Shown: positions 1-11,989, counted from the first letter of the stretch. The stretch: DNA of 64,000 nt from Corythoichthys intestinalis (GCF_030265065.1 NC_080412.1:24294501-24358500), one strand, 5' to 3'. Notes: generated by a model from the letters alone, not told the origin. Numbers and translations are program-made.

Positions 1-400
1 CCGAAAAAATTTCACATTTGATCCAAAATATCCGATTTCCTGTCAGATTTGGAATATGGGTGCAAGAGGCTTTTTTGAACAGTTAGGCATAAGGTATCTA
101 CTCCCCAAATTTCATCGCTCTACGTTGAAAACCTGAGAGGAAAGGCCTTTTTGAAAATTTTAAGGGTCAAGGGGGCGCCACTGAGCCATTTTTTGACATT
201 TTTTCAAAACGACGCTAGATTATCAAATTTTACGCGAATCTGCACGTATGTGCAAATTTTGGTGACTTTTCGTGCATGTTCAGGCCTCCAAATTGGCCAT
301 TTTCATTTGCCATGAAGAAAGAAGAATAATAATAATAATAATAATAATAATCCTTTGCATTACAATAGGGCCTTCGCACGCCTAGTGCTCGGGCCCTAAC
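1..400. repeat. dispersed fish repeat with (AAT)n tail
   Basis: Low-complexity, gene-free DNA that ends in an (AAT)n microsatellite at about 324-350 and a GC-rich tail ending gggcccta. I recognise this as the end of a common teleost dispersed repeat but cannot name the family. The window starts inside it. Confidence 0.45.
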
Positions 401-682
401 TAGGAATAATAATATAGTAATAATGATTCCTGTAATAGTGTAACGAATCGGGTTCTAATGTGGCTGACGTTTTTTTCTATACCTGAACGCACCGTGTGGC
501 TAACGTGACAGAAAGAGGGAGGCAGAGCGGTTCAGAGTTAACATTTGCTTTCAATCTTGTGAACACCGTCAACTTTGGCAGTCAGGAGGCGTTTTGTGTT
601 GGATAAATTCTGAAATAAATGATAAAAATTTGACGAAGCTGGCAATTTCTTTGGCGATGTTACCATGATTACAATTGTCATC

Positions 683-991
683 TTAACTTAAAAGACGGGC
701 AAACGGTGGTCGGAGGAGGACCGTGGACATGTATTGTTGAGCGAGTTCACGGATGCGCACCCCACGCTCATATTTTTCTATAATTTGCAGCTTCATTTCA
801 ATGGTAAGCATCCCCTTTTTCCTTGTTTGACCACCTGTACCAACCTTTTTGAAACCTGTGTTGATTTCTCTCACAAGAAAATTTGCCCTGCGTCCGTCTG
901 CGTTGCGGTCACGTCGTCGCATTTCGAGCATGTCGTCGGATGAAGAAACAAACAGCGAGTCAAATTTTACGTCGGATGTTGAAAAGATCAT
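683..991 (-). mobile_element. Tigger/pogo-like transposase fragment (CENP-B type HTH)
   Basis: A 102-codon open frame on the minus strand contains MLTIEMKLQIIEKYERG followed by IRELAQQY at about 720-811. This is the usual start of the CENP-B/jerky/Tigger helix-turn-helix (K-x-L-T-I-E-x-K-x-x-I-I-x-x-Y-E-x-G). No DDE catalytic domain follows, so it is a fragment of a pogo-class Tc1/mariner element or of a domesticated relative. The overlapping plus-strand frames look accidental. Confidence 0.5.
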
Positions 992-1107
992 GTGTCAAAG
1001 CGATCGTATGTCAAGGTACCGTTGTAGTCGTTTATTTAAGCCTGAGAGGCTTTTTGTACATTTTTTGTAACTAATGTACGAAACACTAAAAGCAGCCAAT
1101 AGCATGG

Positions 1108-1450
1108 TGTGGGGGGGGGGGGGGGGGTGCATCAATAATGTATTTATCATCGAATCGTGCCCTCTGAATCATGATCGAATCGTTAGGTGCCCAAAGATTC
1201 CCACCTCTATTCAGCATTACATGCAGTTGTTGTGGTAAAAGTACAGGTATAATATCAAGTGAGATTGAAGATAGTTAGGTTTTTAGCAGCTTTTTTTTTT
1301 TTTTTAAACTGCAATTAGGTCCAGAAATGCTAGTCTCAAATGTGCTACATTTGGCAATACAGTTAACGTTCACTTTGGACTTAGTTTTGTTAAAAGCAGT
1401 TTTCTTTGCATTTCTGTGGTTTTACGGTTGACACCCCCCCGCCCCACCAC
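1108..1450. repeat. hAT-type terminal fragment with poly(G) run
   Basis: A run of about 18 G at 1110-1127 is followed by the degenerate end of a widespread fish hAT family (motifs GAATCGTTAGGTGCCC and TTCCCACCTCT). The stretch at 1383-1440 resembles 32040-32120, where the same family is found. No open frame. Confidence 0.4.
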
Positions 1451-1570
1451 CACCCAAAAATAATAATAATAATAATTCTGGCTCCGTGTCGACCTTCATG
1501 TCAGGAAGTTCAGATAAGAAATTCTCGCCTCTTTCACCCCTGAATTTATGGACATCAAAATCGAGAAATA

Positions 1571-1685
1571 ATAAATCGGTGGCACGGTGGATGACCGGTT
1601 GACCCGTAGTCAACTGGGGTAGACTCGAGCAATCCCGTGACACTCAGTAGTAAGGAAGATAAATGAATGAATGAATGAATGAACT
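1571..1685 (+). repeat. internally deleted SINE-like fish repeat with (GAAT)n tail
   Basis: Begins with GGTGGCACGGTGGATGACC, the usual head of a very common teleost short repeat, and ends with an (AATG)n array. The middle of the repeat is missing compared with the better copy at 19850-20040. Confidence 0.45.
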
Positions 1686-1689
1686 GCAC

Positions 1690-2230
1690 AACTCTCACAA
1701 ATGTTTACCAACATTTTCATCCAATGTATTTATTTATTTAACACCCTGATTCTGAATAAACTGTCTAATAGGGGGGGGGGGGGGGTAATACAAAATAAGA
1801 AAAACAATCAGCAAATAGATTCTTTTAACAAGAAGTACAGAAAGAATGAATTCAAACTTAAATTTGACTAAAATAAAATCAATGTTAAAAGTACTATACT
1901 ACGAGTGAACTAATTAAACGCACGCAGTCATTCAGTGAATGCCAAACGTCGATATTGCACAAGTCAAAAGGGAGCAAAAAGCAAATCAAATTGTTTACCA
2001 AGTTGTGAATAGGAATTCATTTAAATACGTGTAGTATAACGATGTTTAAATTAGCTCAACTAGTTGGTCCTTACTACGTGACCGCGCTGAGGCAGTAGGT
2101 GTCGTTTGCAGAACAAAAAGTTTCAAACATCATGCTTTCTTTTAATTTTGTCACGATGATGCATAATACAAATAAAACACCACGAAAAAAATGCTTCTAA
2201 TAGTTTACTCCATAAAAAAAGAATGAGATG
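1690..2230. other. no recognisable feature
   Basis: AT-rich, with a G run near 1770-1786. I see no exon, repeat end or RNA gene here. Confidence 0.5.
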
Positions 2231-2401
2231 ATTTTTTTCTAGCGGAGACTTCTTTTAGGAGGGTGGCGAGTCTGCGCCATTTTCAACGGAGTTGTGTCAC
2301 GGTGAGCCAACATGTTAAGCTAACGATAAGGCTAGGAGCAGATGGCTAATGGCATGCTCGATATATCACATACGTCCCACGCTCCAGTGGAAAATCCTTA
2401 C

Positions 2402-2496
2402 CGCTCCGGATCCAAGGGAAAGCTAAAAAGCGGAGTGCTGTTATCGGGGTCCTCTTGCTGGTAGTCACAGTTGGCGGCAGCACAGCAGTTCGACAT
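2402..2496 (-). CDS. first coding exon of a THAP-domain gene (rest not in window)
   Basis: The minus strand reads ATG, 31 codons and two bases into a good donor (CG|GTAAGG). The peptide starts MSNCCAAANCDYQQED and ends TPLFSFPLDPE(R). Cys-x-Cys spacing near the start, followed by F-x-F-P-x-D-P-E-R, is the N-terminal half of a THAP C2CH zinc finger. The intron falls in phase 2 after the Glu, exactly where thap12 has its first intron (FRFPLDAE|R), so the two are likely paralogues. I find no second THAP exon between 1 and 2400, so the gene probably continues past the left edge of the window. It could also be a relic left after loss of the other exons. It is too short to appear as a long ORF. Confidence 0.6.
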
Positions 2497-3310
2497 TTTG
2501 GATAGCAACCTAGCTTGCTAGCTAGCCACTTAGCTAGCTTAGCTGGCTAGTCCACCTTTTCTAAACCTGCACAAGTCTACAGACTCATGCCGAGACGGAA
2601 ACGTGCACCAGTAACAGTTTATATGAAAACAAATCTAGTTAACTGTATTTTTGACGGGCTAGGATTCGACTACTTCCATTCTAAAAAAGTTGATGCTGCG
2701 TGGTGCTCTAAAGAGTCGCCGAGAGCGTCAATAGAAACCAGGAACTAGATACTGCAGTGTAACAGGTTAACCAGCAGAGGACGGAATTGCCTTCATTGGC
2801 TGGATTGGATTTTCTGGCCTCTTGCACATTGACGCTGCTTGTACACACCATTTTATCAGTGGTTCCTTTCTCCCTCATCAGCTACAACACACTATAACAC
2901 TGTCGTTAACAAAATGTTAGCGATTGTTAATCACAGCTCCGGTTGTTGTGTACATGTTTACGTAGATGTTCTCAATATTCCGTTTTTTTTCCCTATACCC
3001 CTCAAAATTTACAGTAATGTCACTGGAGGCTGGCTTCAAAATAAACTCATTTGTAAAACACTGGATTTCACCATTAAAATAGGCTTTGTACAAACTTTAA
3101 ATTTGAACATTGCTACACCAATGCTTCATGGTTTGTGCCACAATTGTTAACTCATAATCTCTTTTTTGGGGGCGGGGGTGTAAATAATTAAAATTTCTTG
3201 GAATTAATAAGGAGCAGACAGCCAACCACCTAGACGGGGAGGCCTGGCTCCTTGAGCCAAACCACACAATGTGTGGGACCCATCTTCCACCCTATTATGA
3301 TCTTCATGTG
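2497..3310. other. 5' region of the THAP exon; otherwise unassigned
   Basis: Repeated GCTAGC/TTAGCT motifs at 2508-2550 and ATTGGCTGGATTGG near 2797 (an inverted CCAAT) could belong to the promoter of the THAP gene. The plus frame at 2839-3150 lacks any family signature or codon bias and is probably chance. Nothing else is recognised. Confidence 0.35.
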
Positions 3311-3315
3311 ATATA

Positions 3316-4430
3316 CACTCACCGGCCACTTTATTAGGTACACCATGCTAGTAACAGGTTGGACCCCCTTTTGCCTTCAGAACTGCCTCAATTCTTCGTG
3401 GCATAGATTCAACAAGGTGCTGGAAGCATTCCTCAGAGAGTTTGGTCCATAATGACATGATGGCATCACACAATTGGTGCAGATTTGTCGGCTGCACATC
3501 CATGATGCGAATCTCCTGTTCCACCACATCCTAAAGATGCTCTATTGGATTGAGATCTGATGACTGTGGAGGTCATTTGAGTACAGTGAACTCATGGTCA
3601 TGTTCAAGAAACCAGTCTGAGATGGTTCCAGCTTTATGACATGGCGCATTATCCTGCTGAAAGTAGCCATCAGAAGTTGGGTACATTGTGGTCATAAAGG
3701 GATGGACATGGGCAGCAACAATACTCAGGTAGGCTGTGGCAGTCCAACAATGCTCAATTGGTACCAAGGGGCCCAAAGAGTGCCAAGAAAATATTCCCCA
3801 CACCATTACACCACCACCACCAGCCTGAACCGTTGATTTAAGGCAGGATGGATCCATGCTTTCATGTTGTTGACCCCAAATTCTGACCCTACCAGCCGAA
3901 TGTCGCAGCAGAAATCGAGACTCATCAGACCAGGCAACGTTTTTCCAATCTTCTATTGTCCAATTTCGATGAGCTTGTGCAAATTGTAGCCTGTTTCCTG
4001 TTCTTAGCTGAAAGGAGTGGCACCCGGCATGGTCTTCTGCTGCTGTAGCCCATCTGCCTAAAAGTTTGACGTACTGTGCGTTCAGCGATGCTCTTCTGCC
4101 TACCTTGGTTGTAACAGGTGGTTATTTGAGTCATTGTTGCCTTTCTATCAGCTCGAACCAGTCTGGCCATTCTCCTCTGACATCAACAAGGCATTTCCAC
4201 CCACAGAACTGCCGCTCACTGGATACTTTTCTTTTTCTGACCATTCTCTGTAAACCCTAGAGATGGTCGTGCGTGAAAATCCCAGTAGATCAGCAGTTTC
4301 TGAGATACTCAGACCAGCCCTTCTGGCACCAACAACCATGCCACGTTCAAAGTCACTCAAATCACCTTTCTTCCCCATACTGATGCTCGGTTTTAACTGC
4401 AGGAGATTGTCTTAATACAGCATATTTTTA
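3316..4430 (-). mobile_element. Tc1-like transposon, decayed, one end missing
   Basis: The right end in transposon orientation is the terminal repeat CACTCACCGGCCACTTTATT at 3316, after TA. The transposase reads on the minus strand in three frames: the helix-turn-helix start MGKKGDLSDFERGMVVGARR at 4378, a middle block at 4170-3925, and the catalytic half at about 3950-3400. The DDE signatures WSDESRF, QQDNAPCH and SSDLNPIE are all still recognisable, but at least two frameshifts and a Trp-to-stop (TGA) before PPQSSDLNP break it. I cannot find the matching inverted repeat beyond 4400, so the 5' end is lost or eroded. Typical full-length members are about 1.6 kb. Confidence 0.85.
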
Positions 4431-4619
4431 AAGTTCATAATTTGAGTCCACACTGCCAATCAGTCTGTTATACTTCTTTATACCAAGTGTGAGTCAACCT
4501 TCCACTGAGTAAAACAGTTTCTTCTTCCATCAGATACAGGATAAGCAGGTAAAAGAAATAGAATAAAGCATGTAAATTGGAGGCAAGCCAGTCAAAAACC
4601 TAATCTAACAAGACACTTT

Positions 4620-4900
4620 TTACTTAGATTCAGTCGGTGTATGACAATAGGGCCCTGCAGGTCCTTTGCCGAACCCCTGGGGTCGATCGAACCCCGGTTA
4701 AGATCCACTGCACTAGACAATTTAACTGGCAATGTAAAATTTAGTTTAAAGCAACATTTAATAATTGCTATTTGTCGGTGGTGGAATGTAAAGTAGTAGT
4801 TTGTTACTGGACTTAAGTACATTTTGGTATTTCTGTACTTGAGTACAATTATGAAGTGGTACTCTATACTTTTACTTCACTATCTTTGACTGCACATATC
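4620..4900. repeat. two adjacent fish MITE fragments
   Basis: 4640-4715 carries GGGGTCGATCGAACCCCGG, and 4780-4900 carries repeated ACTTAAGTACAT / TACTTGAGTAC motifs. Both are typical of terminal parts of non-autonomous fish hAT families. No coding potential. Confidence 0.4.
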
Positions 4901-6240
4901 TGTACTTTTTGAATTGTCGGCTGCGTTGCACGTTATTCGTTTTCTTTTTTTGTCATTGTCAATTGATTTTGTTTTCATGCCTCCGGCATAATTAAGTCCC
5001 ATGTAACTATACCGTAACTGAGCACTAGAGGCAGCAACATGAGTACAAGCAAGATTAGCCAGGTGAAAAAAATATTGACAAATAAAAACCACCACTCTTG
5101 CACCGTAACAGTACAGTATGCACCTGATAGTTGCTTGCAAGCCACCATTAAGCCAAATGTAGGAGTTGTTGAGCTTGTTAAGCTTCTGTTTAGAGTGCAG
5201 TCAATTTTATTGTTTATTTCCATTCTGCTGTTTTAAATAAAACTGAGCAGTTAATGAATTTTCTGGTTCTTAAATATTGACTCAAATTTCTGTGTGTGTA
5301 TGTATATATATGGCAGAAAACACTCAGGTGACTTGAAGTTCTGCTCTGAGACCCCCAATTTGGCCAAATTTCACAACTGTCCAATATGCATGTGTGATAC
5401 ATATTGGAAAGCTTAAAATCTAAATTTTCTGGGGAAAGAAACATTTTGAACAGGAGGACATTTAAAAACAACAACAAAAAAGCCCCTAAACCCTAACTCG
5501 ATGTGAGCGCATGAAAGCGCGTAATTAAAGACACCATCATTTTTAACGAGATATTATCGCGTACCTACCTTGTTTCAGTCCAAAAACACCGTGTAGCACA
5601 TCTCACTGAGTGTCAGGACAAAGCTGTAAATGGACACAGCCGGACTTTTGGGGGATTTTATGGGTGAAACACGGTAATATAACAAGGGTCGCAATGCAGA
5701 AATTGCAGACATCAAGGAGTGGTCGAGACTTTCTTTTTAAAATAGTTAGCCTTCTAAATGTTTTTTTCTTCAATTTTTCTTTGTTTTGATCGATTATCTA
5801 TCATCTAAAATATCGGGGGAAATGCGACGGTAACAAAAAAAAAACAACTAAGCGATAGTTACGAGGTAGATATCCGTGACCTATTAACAGACACAATTTT
5901 TTTTTTCATTGTGACGTAATTTAAAATGTTAAAATATGCGAGTAAATAATTTTATAAAGTCTTTTTTATGTTTACTATTAGACATCAATAAATGATTCTA
6001 AGCTAAAAATGATAGACATTTCAAATAAAAAATATAATTACTTACCTTCTTTTTATGGCTGGGTTAATAAAAAAGCGGTTGCGCGGTGTCTGTAAACAGG
6101 GGTTTTCAGGGTAAAACGAGCAAATTAAAAATAGTTCGAGGGCTTAATGCACCATGAAACTGCTATGACAGCATATAGACATATTGTTCTCACAATAGAA
6201 AGTAATGTAATGTATTGGTAAGACTTACACAGGGTCACAG
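4900..6240. other. no gene seen; probably old repeat
   Basis: 5480-6130 looks repeat-like (homopolymer-rich, with short GC islands such as GCGGTTGCGCGG), but I cannot name a family. No exon with supporting splice sites is visible. It lies just downstream of the thap12 polyadenylation signal. Confidence 0.35.
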
Positions 6241-6275
6241 TATATTAATAAGAAATATAACAATGGCTGAACATT

Positions 6276-6281
6276 TTTATT
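6276..6281 (-). terminator. thap12 polyadenylation signal
   Basis: AATAAA on the minus strand, about 325 bases past the thap12 stop. It is the clearest signal in the 3' flank. Confidence 0.55.
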
Positions 6282-6604
6282 AACATTTCCACAAAAAGTA
6301 TACAGATCGTTGCAGCAACATTGCGAATGTATATATAAATTGTGGCTGACTGATGACCATCTGATTAATATCTACAAGCTAATTCTGTCAAAATTGACTC
6401 CACTCAAATGATAATGAATACATAAAGGACATGGTAAAATTAGTTTAACATTTTTGTATTTAACGTTAAAATTGAGTTATTTACATTTCACCTAATAAAA
6501 GAGACAACAAAAACCTAAACATTTAATTTTAAAAGACTGATGAGAACATAGTACATTTTTTCAATTATTAAACACCAGTTCCTAAAAACTAGATTCAAGC
6601 AAAA

Positions 6605-9600
6605 CTATGAAGCATCTTCAACACTTGGGTATGTTTTCATGTAGATGTCAACCATTGAATCCAAATCATATCCCACATCACTGTTTATGTTTAGAAGAGC
6701 CAGGCTCTTTGATTTAGCAGCATCCGGGGTGTTTTGCATATACATCTTGAAGCGCTTGTACGCCACATCACATGTACTATCCAGAGCAAAAGTAGGCAGG
6801 ACTCCCAATAGTCTCAGGACTGCTAGCATATTTGGGAAGAACTTAACATCAGCTTGCTGCAGTGTTTCCTGGAGACTGGATATCAATAAATCAACTTTCC
6901 CTTTTTTATTCCATTTAACCCACCAACAATGCAGCTCAGCGCTAAGGGAACCTGCATTAGGGATGTCATTTTTATACATTAACATGTTTTCTTCATCAGG
7001 CTGAGAAGGCTTGTTTTGTAGTATTACAGCAGGGACCAGTGACAAACATCTTAGTGCTTTCAGATGCTCATCATTGAAAAGTTCTGAGACTTCTTTAAGT
7101 GTATGCTTCACCAAAGGAACAGTCAGGTGCTCCTTGTAGTAATTCTCTGGCTGAAGGGCTCCCAACTCTGACTGATGCTTTCTCAAGAGCGACCGGGGAA
7201 ATTCTACAGGGATCTCCATCGAGGAAGAGAGGTTAACTGCCTCCTCAGTCCAGAACTCATGGTACACGTCAATATTGTCAGACACTTCCGTCAGAGAGTG
7301 CAACACTGCTTTTAAACTGCCAGCTGCAAAATAGGTATCGGTTGCGTCTCCTTGAATGTTCTTGCCAAACGCCCTTAAAAGTATCATGGTGTTTTTCAGC
7401 ACAACCAAGGCCATAATGAACTCAAAGTCGGAAAGAGCTTTGGAGATCTCCAAGGCATCGTATGTGATCTGATCACTCCATCGCAAGTCTTCATTGTCAT
7501 GTACGCTGTCCACACAAAGCAGCAACGCTTCAAGAAGCTCCAGTGTCACCTCGAATGCATCGTGTCTTTTGGTCCAACTTGTGGAACAAGCCTCCTTCAG
7601 TTCTTTAGCCTTATCTTCCTTGTCAGGATGAATAACTGAGATGGCATGCTCCAACTCCATACGAAGTAAAGGAGACTGATTGAAGAAAGACTCGATTTTC
7701 TGCAACGTAAACATGACAAGCTGGACCCCTGATAAAGCCATACTATTGGCAAGTGATATGTTCAAAGCGTGAGTGGGTCGAACCGTGAGCATGGCCATTG
7801 GATACTTCTCCAACACTCTGCTGGCAAATGCTTTTATTTTAGCGTAATGTATACCAGAGCACGAGTGTGCCTGGCCTCTACATTGCTCCATGTTCAACCC
7901 CCAGTCATTGATCATTTCAGAAAGTAGTTTCTCCGACAAAACATCTGCATCTCCGTCAAAAGACAAGAAGCCCACAAACCTCTCACGCTGGTAGTTTGAG
8001 TCATTCACATAACGCAGAAATACAGGGAGGTACCATTCATCCGAAATCTTCACCAGCTCATCAGTAATGAGTGAGAAAAATCCATTTTCTTTCACTTCCT
8101 TCATCACCTTACTCCGGACGCATCTCTCGCACACTTTAATCAGCTGTTCAAGCTGAAGTGACGGAAAGACTTCTGTACTTGCGCAATATTTTTTCATCCC
8201 TTCATCTCCACAATTTATGCGATATTCTAGTAATGCCTTAAAGTTATCTAATCCGGTACAGTCCTGTTCAAGACTTTTGGGCCTGGACACAGGAATGTTC
8301 TGCTCTCCCAGCAGAACAAGCGATTCAAATAACGACCTGAGATAGTCTTTGTATAAATCTTCTGGAGCCATCTTTGACTTGTCCATGTCCACTTCAGGTG
8401 GAGAGCTTTTGACTTCTGCAAAAGTGCGGTTAAAGTCAAATCATTCGTTGAGTTTGTCAAAGGAAATACAAATCTTGACTTACTTTTTCTTCCATTTGTC
8501 TTTTGGTCTTCATCCTTGAAAGTAAAAAATAGTATGTTACACTTCGCAGGGTTCTTGCACCCTTATCAAAGACGAATTTAATGATTTTTTTTCATCGACG
8601 AAAACTCAAAATGTTTTCGTCTGTAAAATTCAAAGGTTTTAGTCATAAAGGTTTCCAACAATTTCTAATGAACGATGACAGACGAGCACATATTGTAGTG
8701 TCTACAAGGAAAACAAACTTTGTGATAATAACACACTTAGCAGGAAAAAAGGACATGATTGTCAATCAATTATACCCACCTGGAAGCCACACACTGAATG
8801 TAAAAAAAGTTACCCGAGACTTTGAGAGGACGCTCGCCACGCTCAAGTTAATGCTAAGGCTAACGCGAATGCTATGCTAACCCTACGAGTTACTTTTAGT
8901 GTACTTTTAGTTACACTCAGCACAGATCTTTAAAGGCTAAAGCAACATTGCATATTCTCTCTGGCCAAAATAAGAAAACAAAGCATTCAAAACAAGCAAG
9001 CCTAGAGCGCAGCCTAGCTTGAAGGACATCATAAACTAGGGCTTCAGACTAACATTTTTTACCAGGAGCACAGTGGCCCCTAACTTAAAAGTTTAGGGGT
9101 GCAAACAGAAGATTGTGCACTGTAAATAAACAAGCAAAGTTTTTCTCTAATTTTCAATGTTTTTCTGATACTTTCATAATAAATGCATAGAACTACAAAC
9201 TTCTGAATCGATATTTTATTCTATATCAGTTTTGATATCAATCAGTATACTGCTTAAAGATTAGATTAACATGGGAATAGACATTTGCCGAACGTCAATT
9301 TTCTAAACCGCAAAATTCTTCCGTCATACCATCCCTAAGGTATTAGCTATTTTTTATGTCCCAAAAATGCATGGAGAAATCCCTCTCTTGCAGTTGTAAG
9401 GCTCAACCCTCCCCCATCGATTGTTGCTCAGTGTCAGTTAGTGAGCTGTGCTACACGATGGCTGGAGGAGGTGACACTCCTGAACTTTTTCCCTCAATTA
9501 AGAAAACGAAATCACTGGTATGGGAATACTTCGGCTATAGAAAAGTTACAGACAGCCACGGCTTAGAGGAGGAGGGCCAAATGACATGTAAAGCATGTTT

Positions 9601-11989
9601 GCGGAGGGTGGCTGCCGAGGGGGCAATACCTCCAATATGATTTCACATTTATACAAAATAAAGGTTGGTAAACACTGTAGTGAGCATTTCCCACCAGCTT
9701 CGAGAGTTAAATCTAACGTATTTAGTGTGTCTAGCAGTGGTAAAACATGTGGTGTTTTTTTCTCTCTGGCAACTGTCTGTGTTGAAAAAGAGAGTGTCTG
9801 TGTATAATGTAAACATGATACGAGTCATACGCATGTGCTTTTTATGGAAAATAATCCAATTATTTTTGTTCTGATGGTAATAATGTTGAGCTCTGGCTGT
9901 TGGTTTTAATATTTAAGTTTTTTTTACTTTCTTTATTTTAACAACATTATATATATGTTCCAATTTGCTAATATGTTTCGAAAAATAAATGTCCTGTTCT
10001 TTTTTTTTTTAACCCAGATATCCCAAAGTAACACATTTTAGAGCTGTAATTGCAATACTGTGATACCTTGAAACCATGAAATTTTGGCTTAAGGTTACAA
10101 TACCGTCAGAACCTCATACCTAGTTGAAAAAAAAGTAGTCACTTATTGTCCTTTTTGCCATTGTTCGCAAGTGCTGTCAAGTTTTTCCTGCTACCCCAAC
10201 TATAACCGGCTCCCAGAGGTGGGTAGGGTATCCAGAAATTTTACTCAAGTAAGAGTAGGGTTACTTCAAAATAATATTACTCAAGTAAAAATAAAAGCAG
10301 TCATCCAAAAAATATACTCAAGTACAAGTAAAAAAGTATTTGGCGAAAAGAATACTCAAGTAATGAGAAACATTGTAACTGCTGACGATGTTTGATTTTT
10401 TTTCAAAAATGGTATTCTCAGCACAAAGTTGATCTACAGGATATGAACTGTTATTATTTTTGCGGTGTCACATGAGTGACACGACCAAACACGGTGAGGA
10501 CGTAGGTTGACTAACGACAAGTACAATTAGCAAATGTCACGCATTGGGAACATACAATAGCTACTATGTTGCATTTTGGTCTTGTCGTCGTCTCATCAGA
10601 CGAAAACTGGCATTTGTGTCTCCTAAGACACATTTTTAGCTCGTCATGTCATCATCATGAAAAAAATGTTCATCGACCAAATATTTTCGTTGTCGTCATC
10701 GTTGATGAAAACAACAATGGTCCTGAAAGCTGTGTAGAATGTTGGTAAATTGATGTCAAAAAGATTAATAAGGATAATGTCAGTCACGGGTGTTTGTTTG
10801 CTTTTTTTCCCATACAAACCGTCTCTTTACTGCGCTTCACTTGCGGGAGCTTGTTTGGTTCATCAAAGATTGTTGGTACAGCATCATCCTTTAACACTGT
10901 AACTGGATCACTCTGTAAAACAAAGCCACATAATAAAAAAGGTGTCATGGAAACTAGTGAAACATTGTGTTAATAATAATACTTAAACTATAACAGAACA
11001 GATATTTTCCATTTGTTTGGTCTATTTTTGTCTCAATTGACTTACAGCATCATCACAATTTTCAAAATGCTTTGCACAAAGTCTGTAGTATCTGAAGAGA
11101 TGTTCTGGTGATTTGTCCTTAAGGTCCTCCCTCTGGCATTTTTCTACCCATATTTTTGACCTGAGAGGATGTGAGAATGTGACAACAACAACCAAAGTTA
11201 CAGGTTAACTCTGTGAGAACTAGGATGGAATAATGCAGAACTTCTTGGACAAGCAAGAAATTTTACAAAAAAAAAAAAAAAAAAAAAAAAATCAGTAAAC
11301 TGGAATTTGAAAGTTGAAAAATATGGAATTTTTTATAGTGATGACAAAAACTAATTCTAGTTATAGAACATTGCAGTAAAACAGTGATTCCCAACCAACT
11401 AATGTGCTGTAAGAAATCATCAGGTGTAAATTATTCAACATCATTTACTTAGCCAGAAATTTAAAACATTTTTTCCCCATCTGTCTATGCATGTGGCATG
11501 TGACGTATCAACGATATGAAAATTGTACTAGGCAGGCAAGGTTGCAAAAAAATAAAAATAAAAAAATCTGAAAGTTGCATTAAAGTTGAAAGATATACGA
11601 TATCTAAGTCATTTGCGCATGAAAACCATTCTTTTGGGGTCATACCGTTTTTCCCTACGCAAAAAATATGTATACAAACATGAACTGTCCACGTTTTTGG
11701 TGTCAAAAAGTATTCAATGCGTTTTTAGGGGGGAAAACGTTTAACCTGGTATGCACCCATTTTTTTTTTTTTTTTTTTTTAAAGAAGTAACACATGTTAA
11801 AACAGGTACTCTAGTCGGACGATGAAATTTCACGTTCGCATGAATAAACGCCAGCAGACATTTGCACTGAAAAACCAGCGTCGCCGTTTTTGATTCGGCT
11901 TACCTCTCTGCATCAAGTGGAAATCTAAATAGTGAATACAAGTCCGATTTTGAACTAGTACAGTTAGGGGCAGAGCATTGATTATGCAT
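6605..11989 (-). CDS. thap12: THAP domain-containing protein 12 (P52rIPK/PRKRIR)
   Basis: Five coding exons, 5'->3' on the minus strand: 11989-11904, 11160-11046, 10912-10820, 8514-8484 and 8415-6605. They sum to 2136 nt, giving 711 aa plus stop; human THAP12 is 761 aa. Residues 1-90 are a THAP C2CH finger (C5, C10, C57, H60; invariant Trp33; AVPTIF at 78-83). The large last exon carries the hAT-transposase-like body. YLRSLFESLVLLGEQNIP closely matches human YLKSLFEILILMGKQNIP, and SAELHCW and SLALLNIN are also shared. The family is a domesticated hAT relative; the human protein is reported to regulate P58IPK/DNAJC3 and hence the kinase PKR, and is expected in the nucleus. All phases close, with good GT-AG sites. 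Intron 3 holds a split hAT-like element. ckap2l lies head-to-head about 1 kb away. Confidence 0.95.
9190..10130 (+). mobile_element. hAT element remnant with BED zinc-finger exon
   Basis: At 9457-9660 the plus strand encodes KTKSLVWEYFGYRKVTDSHG then MTCKACLRRVAAEG and, after a one-base frame change near 9623, GNTSNMISHLYK. This is the BED zinc finger (C-x-x-C...H) that opens ZBED1-like hAT transposases. The flanks (GGTATTAGCTA region; CAATACTGTGATACC at about 10050, TCATACCTAG at 10118) look like the ends of that family. No dimerisation domain or catalytic core is present, so the element is internally deleted as well as frameshifted. Confidence 0.6.
10205..10395 (+). repeat. hAT MITE end fragment (CAGAGGTGGGTAG family)
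   Basis: Starts CAGAGGTGGGTAGGGTA and carries repeated ACTCAAGTAA motifs, a pattern seen in a very common fish non-autonomous hAT family. It sits next to the BED-finger remnant and has no coding role. Confidence 0.5.
11200..11900. repeat. thap12 intron 1 with poly(A) run and repeat scraps
   Basis: Contains a poly(A) run at about 11267-11290, a poly(T) run at about 11761-11780 and CAGTGATTCCCAACCA at about 11380, the head of a common fish hAT-derived repeat. No exon is seen. Confidence 0.4.

Larger units (their letters stand above)
8560..10740 (-). mobile_element. non-autonomous hAT-like element, split by later insertions
   Basis: 8560-9010 and 10440-10735 are two halves of one repeat. On the minus strand they match, in order, the left and right parts of the intact copy at 50672-51420 (shared blocks AAGCACATATTGTGGC-like, GTATACCCACCTGG-like, CTATGCTAACCCTACGAG, GCCAGTTTTCG). 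About 1.4 kb of other repeats separates the halves. It lies inside thap12 intron 3. Confidence 0.6.

Noticed and set aside
683-991. Continuation of the orphan THAP gene (minus strand, downstream of 2402)
   Set aside because: The frame is a CENP-B type helix-turn-helix, not the second half of a THAP finger, and no acceptor in phase 2 was found before it.
2839-3150. 103-codon plus-strand frame starting MYTPFYQWF
   Set aside because: No recognisable domain, no promoter or splice evidence, and AT-driven composition.
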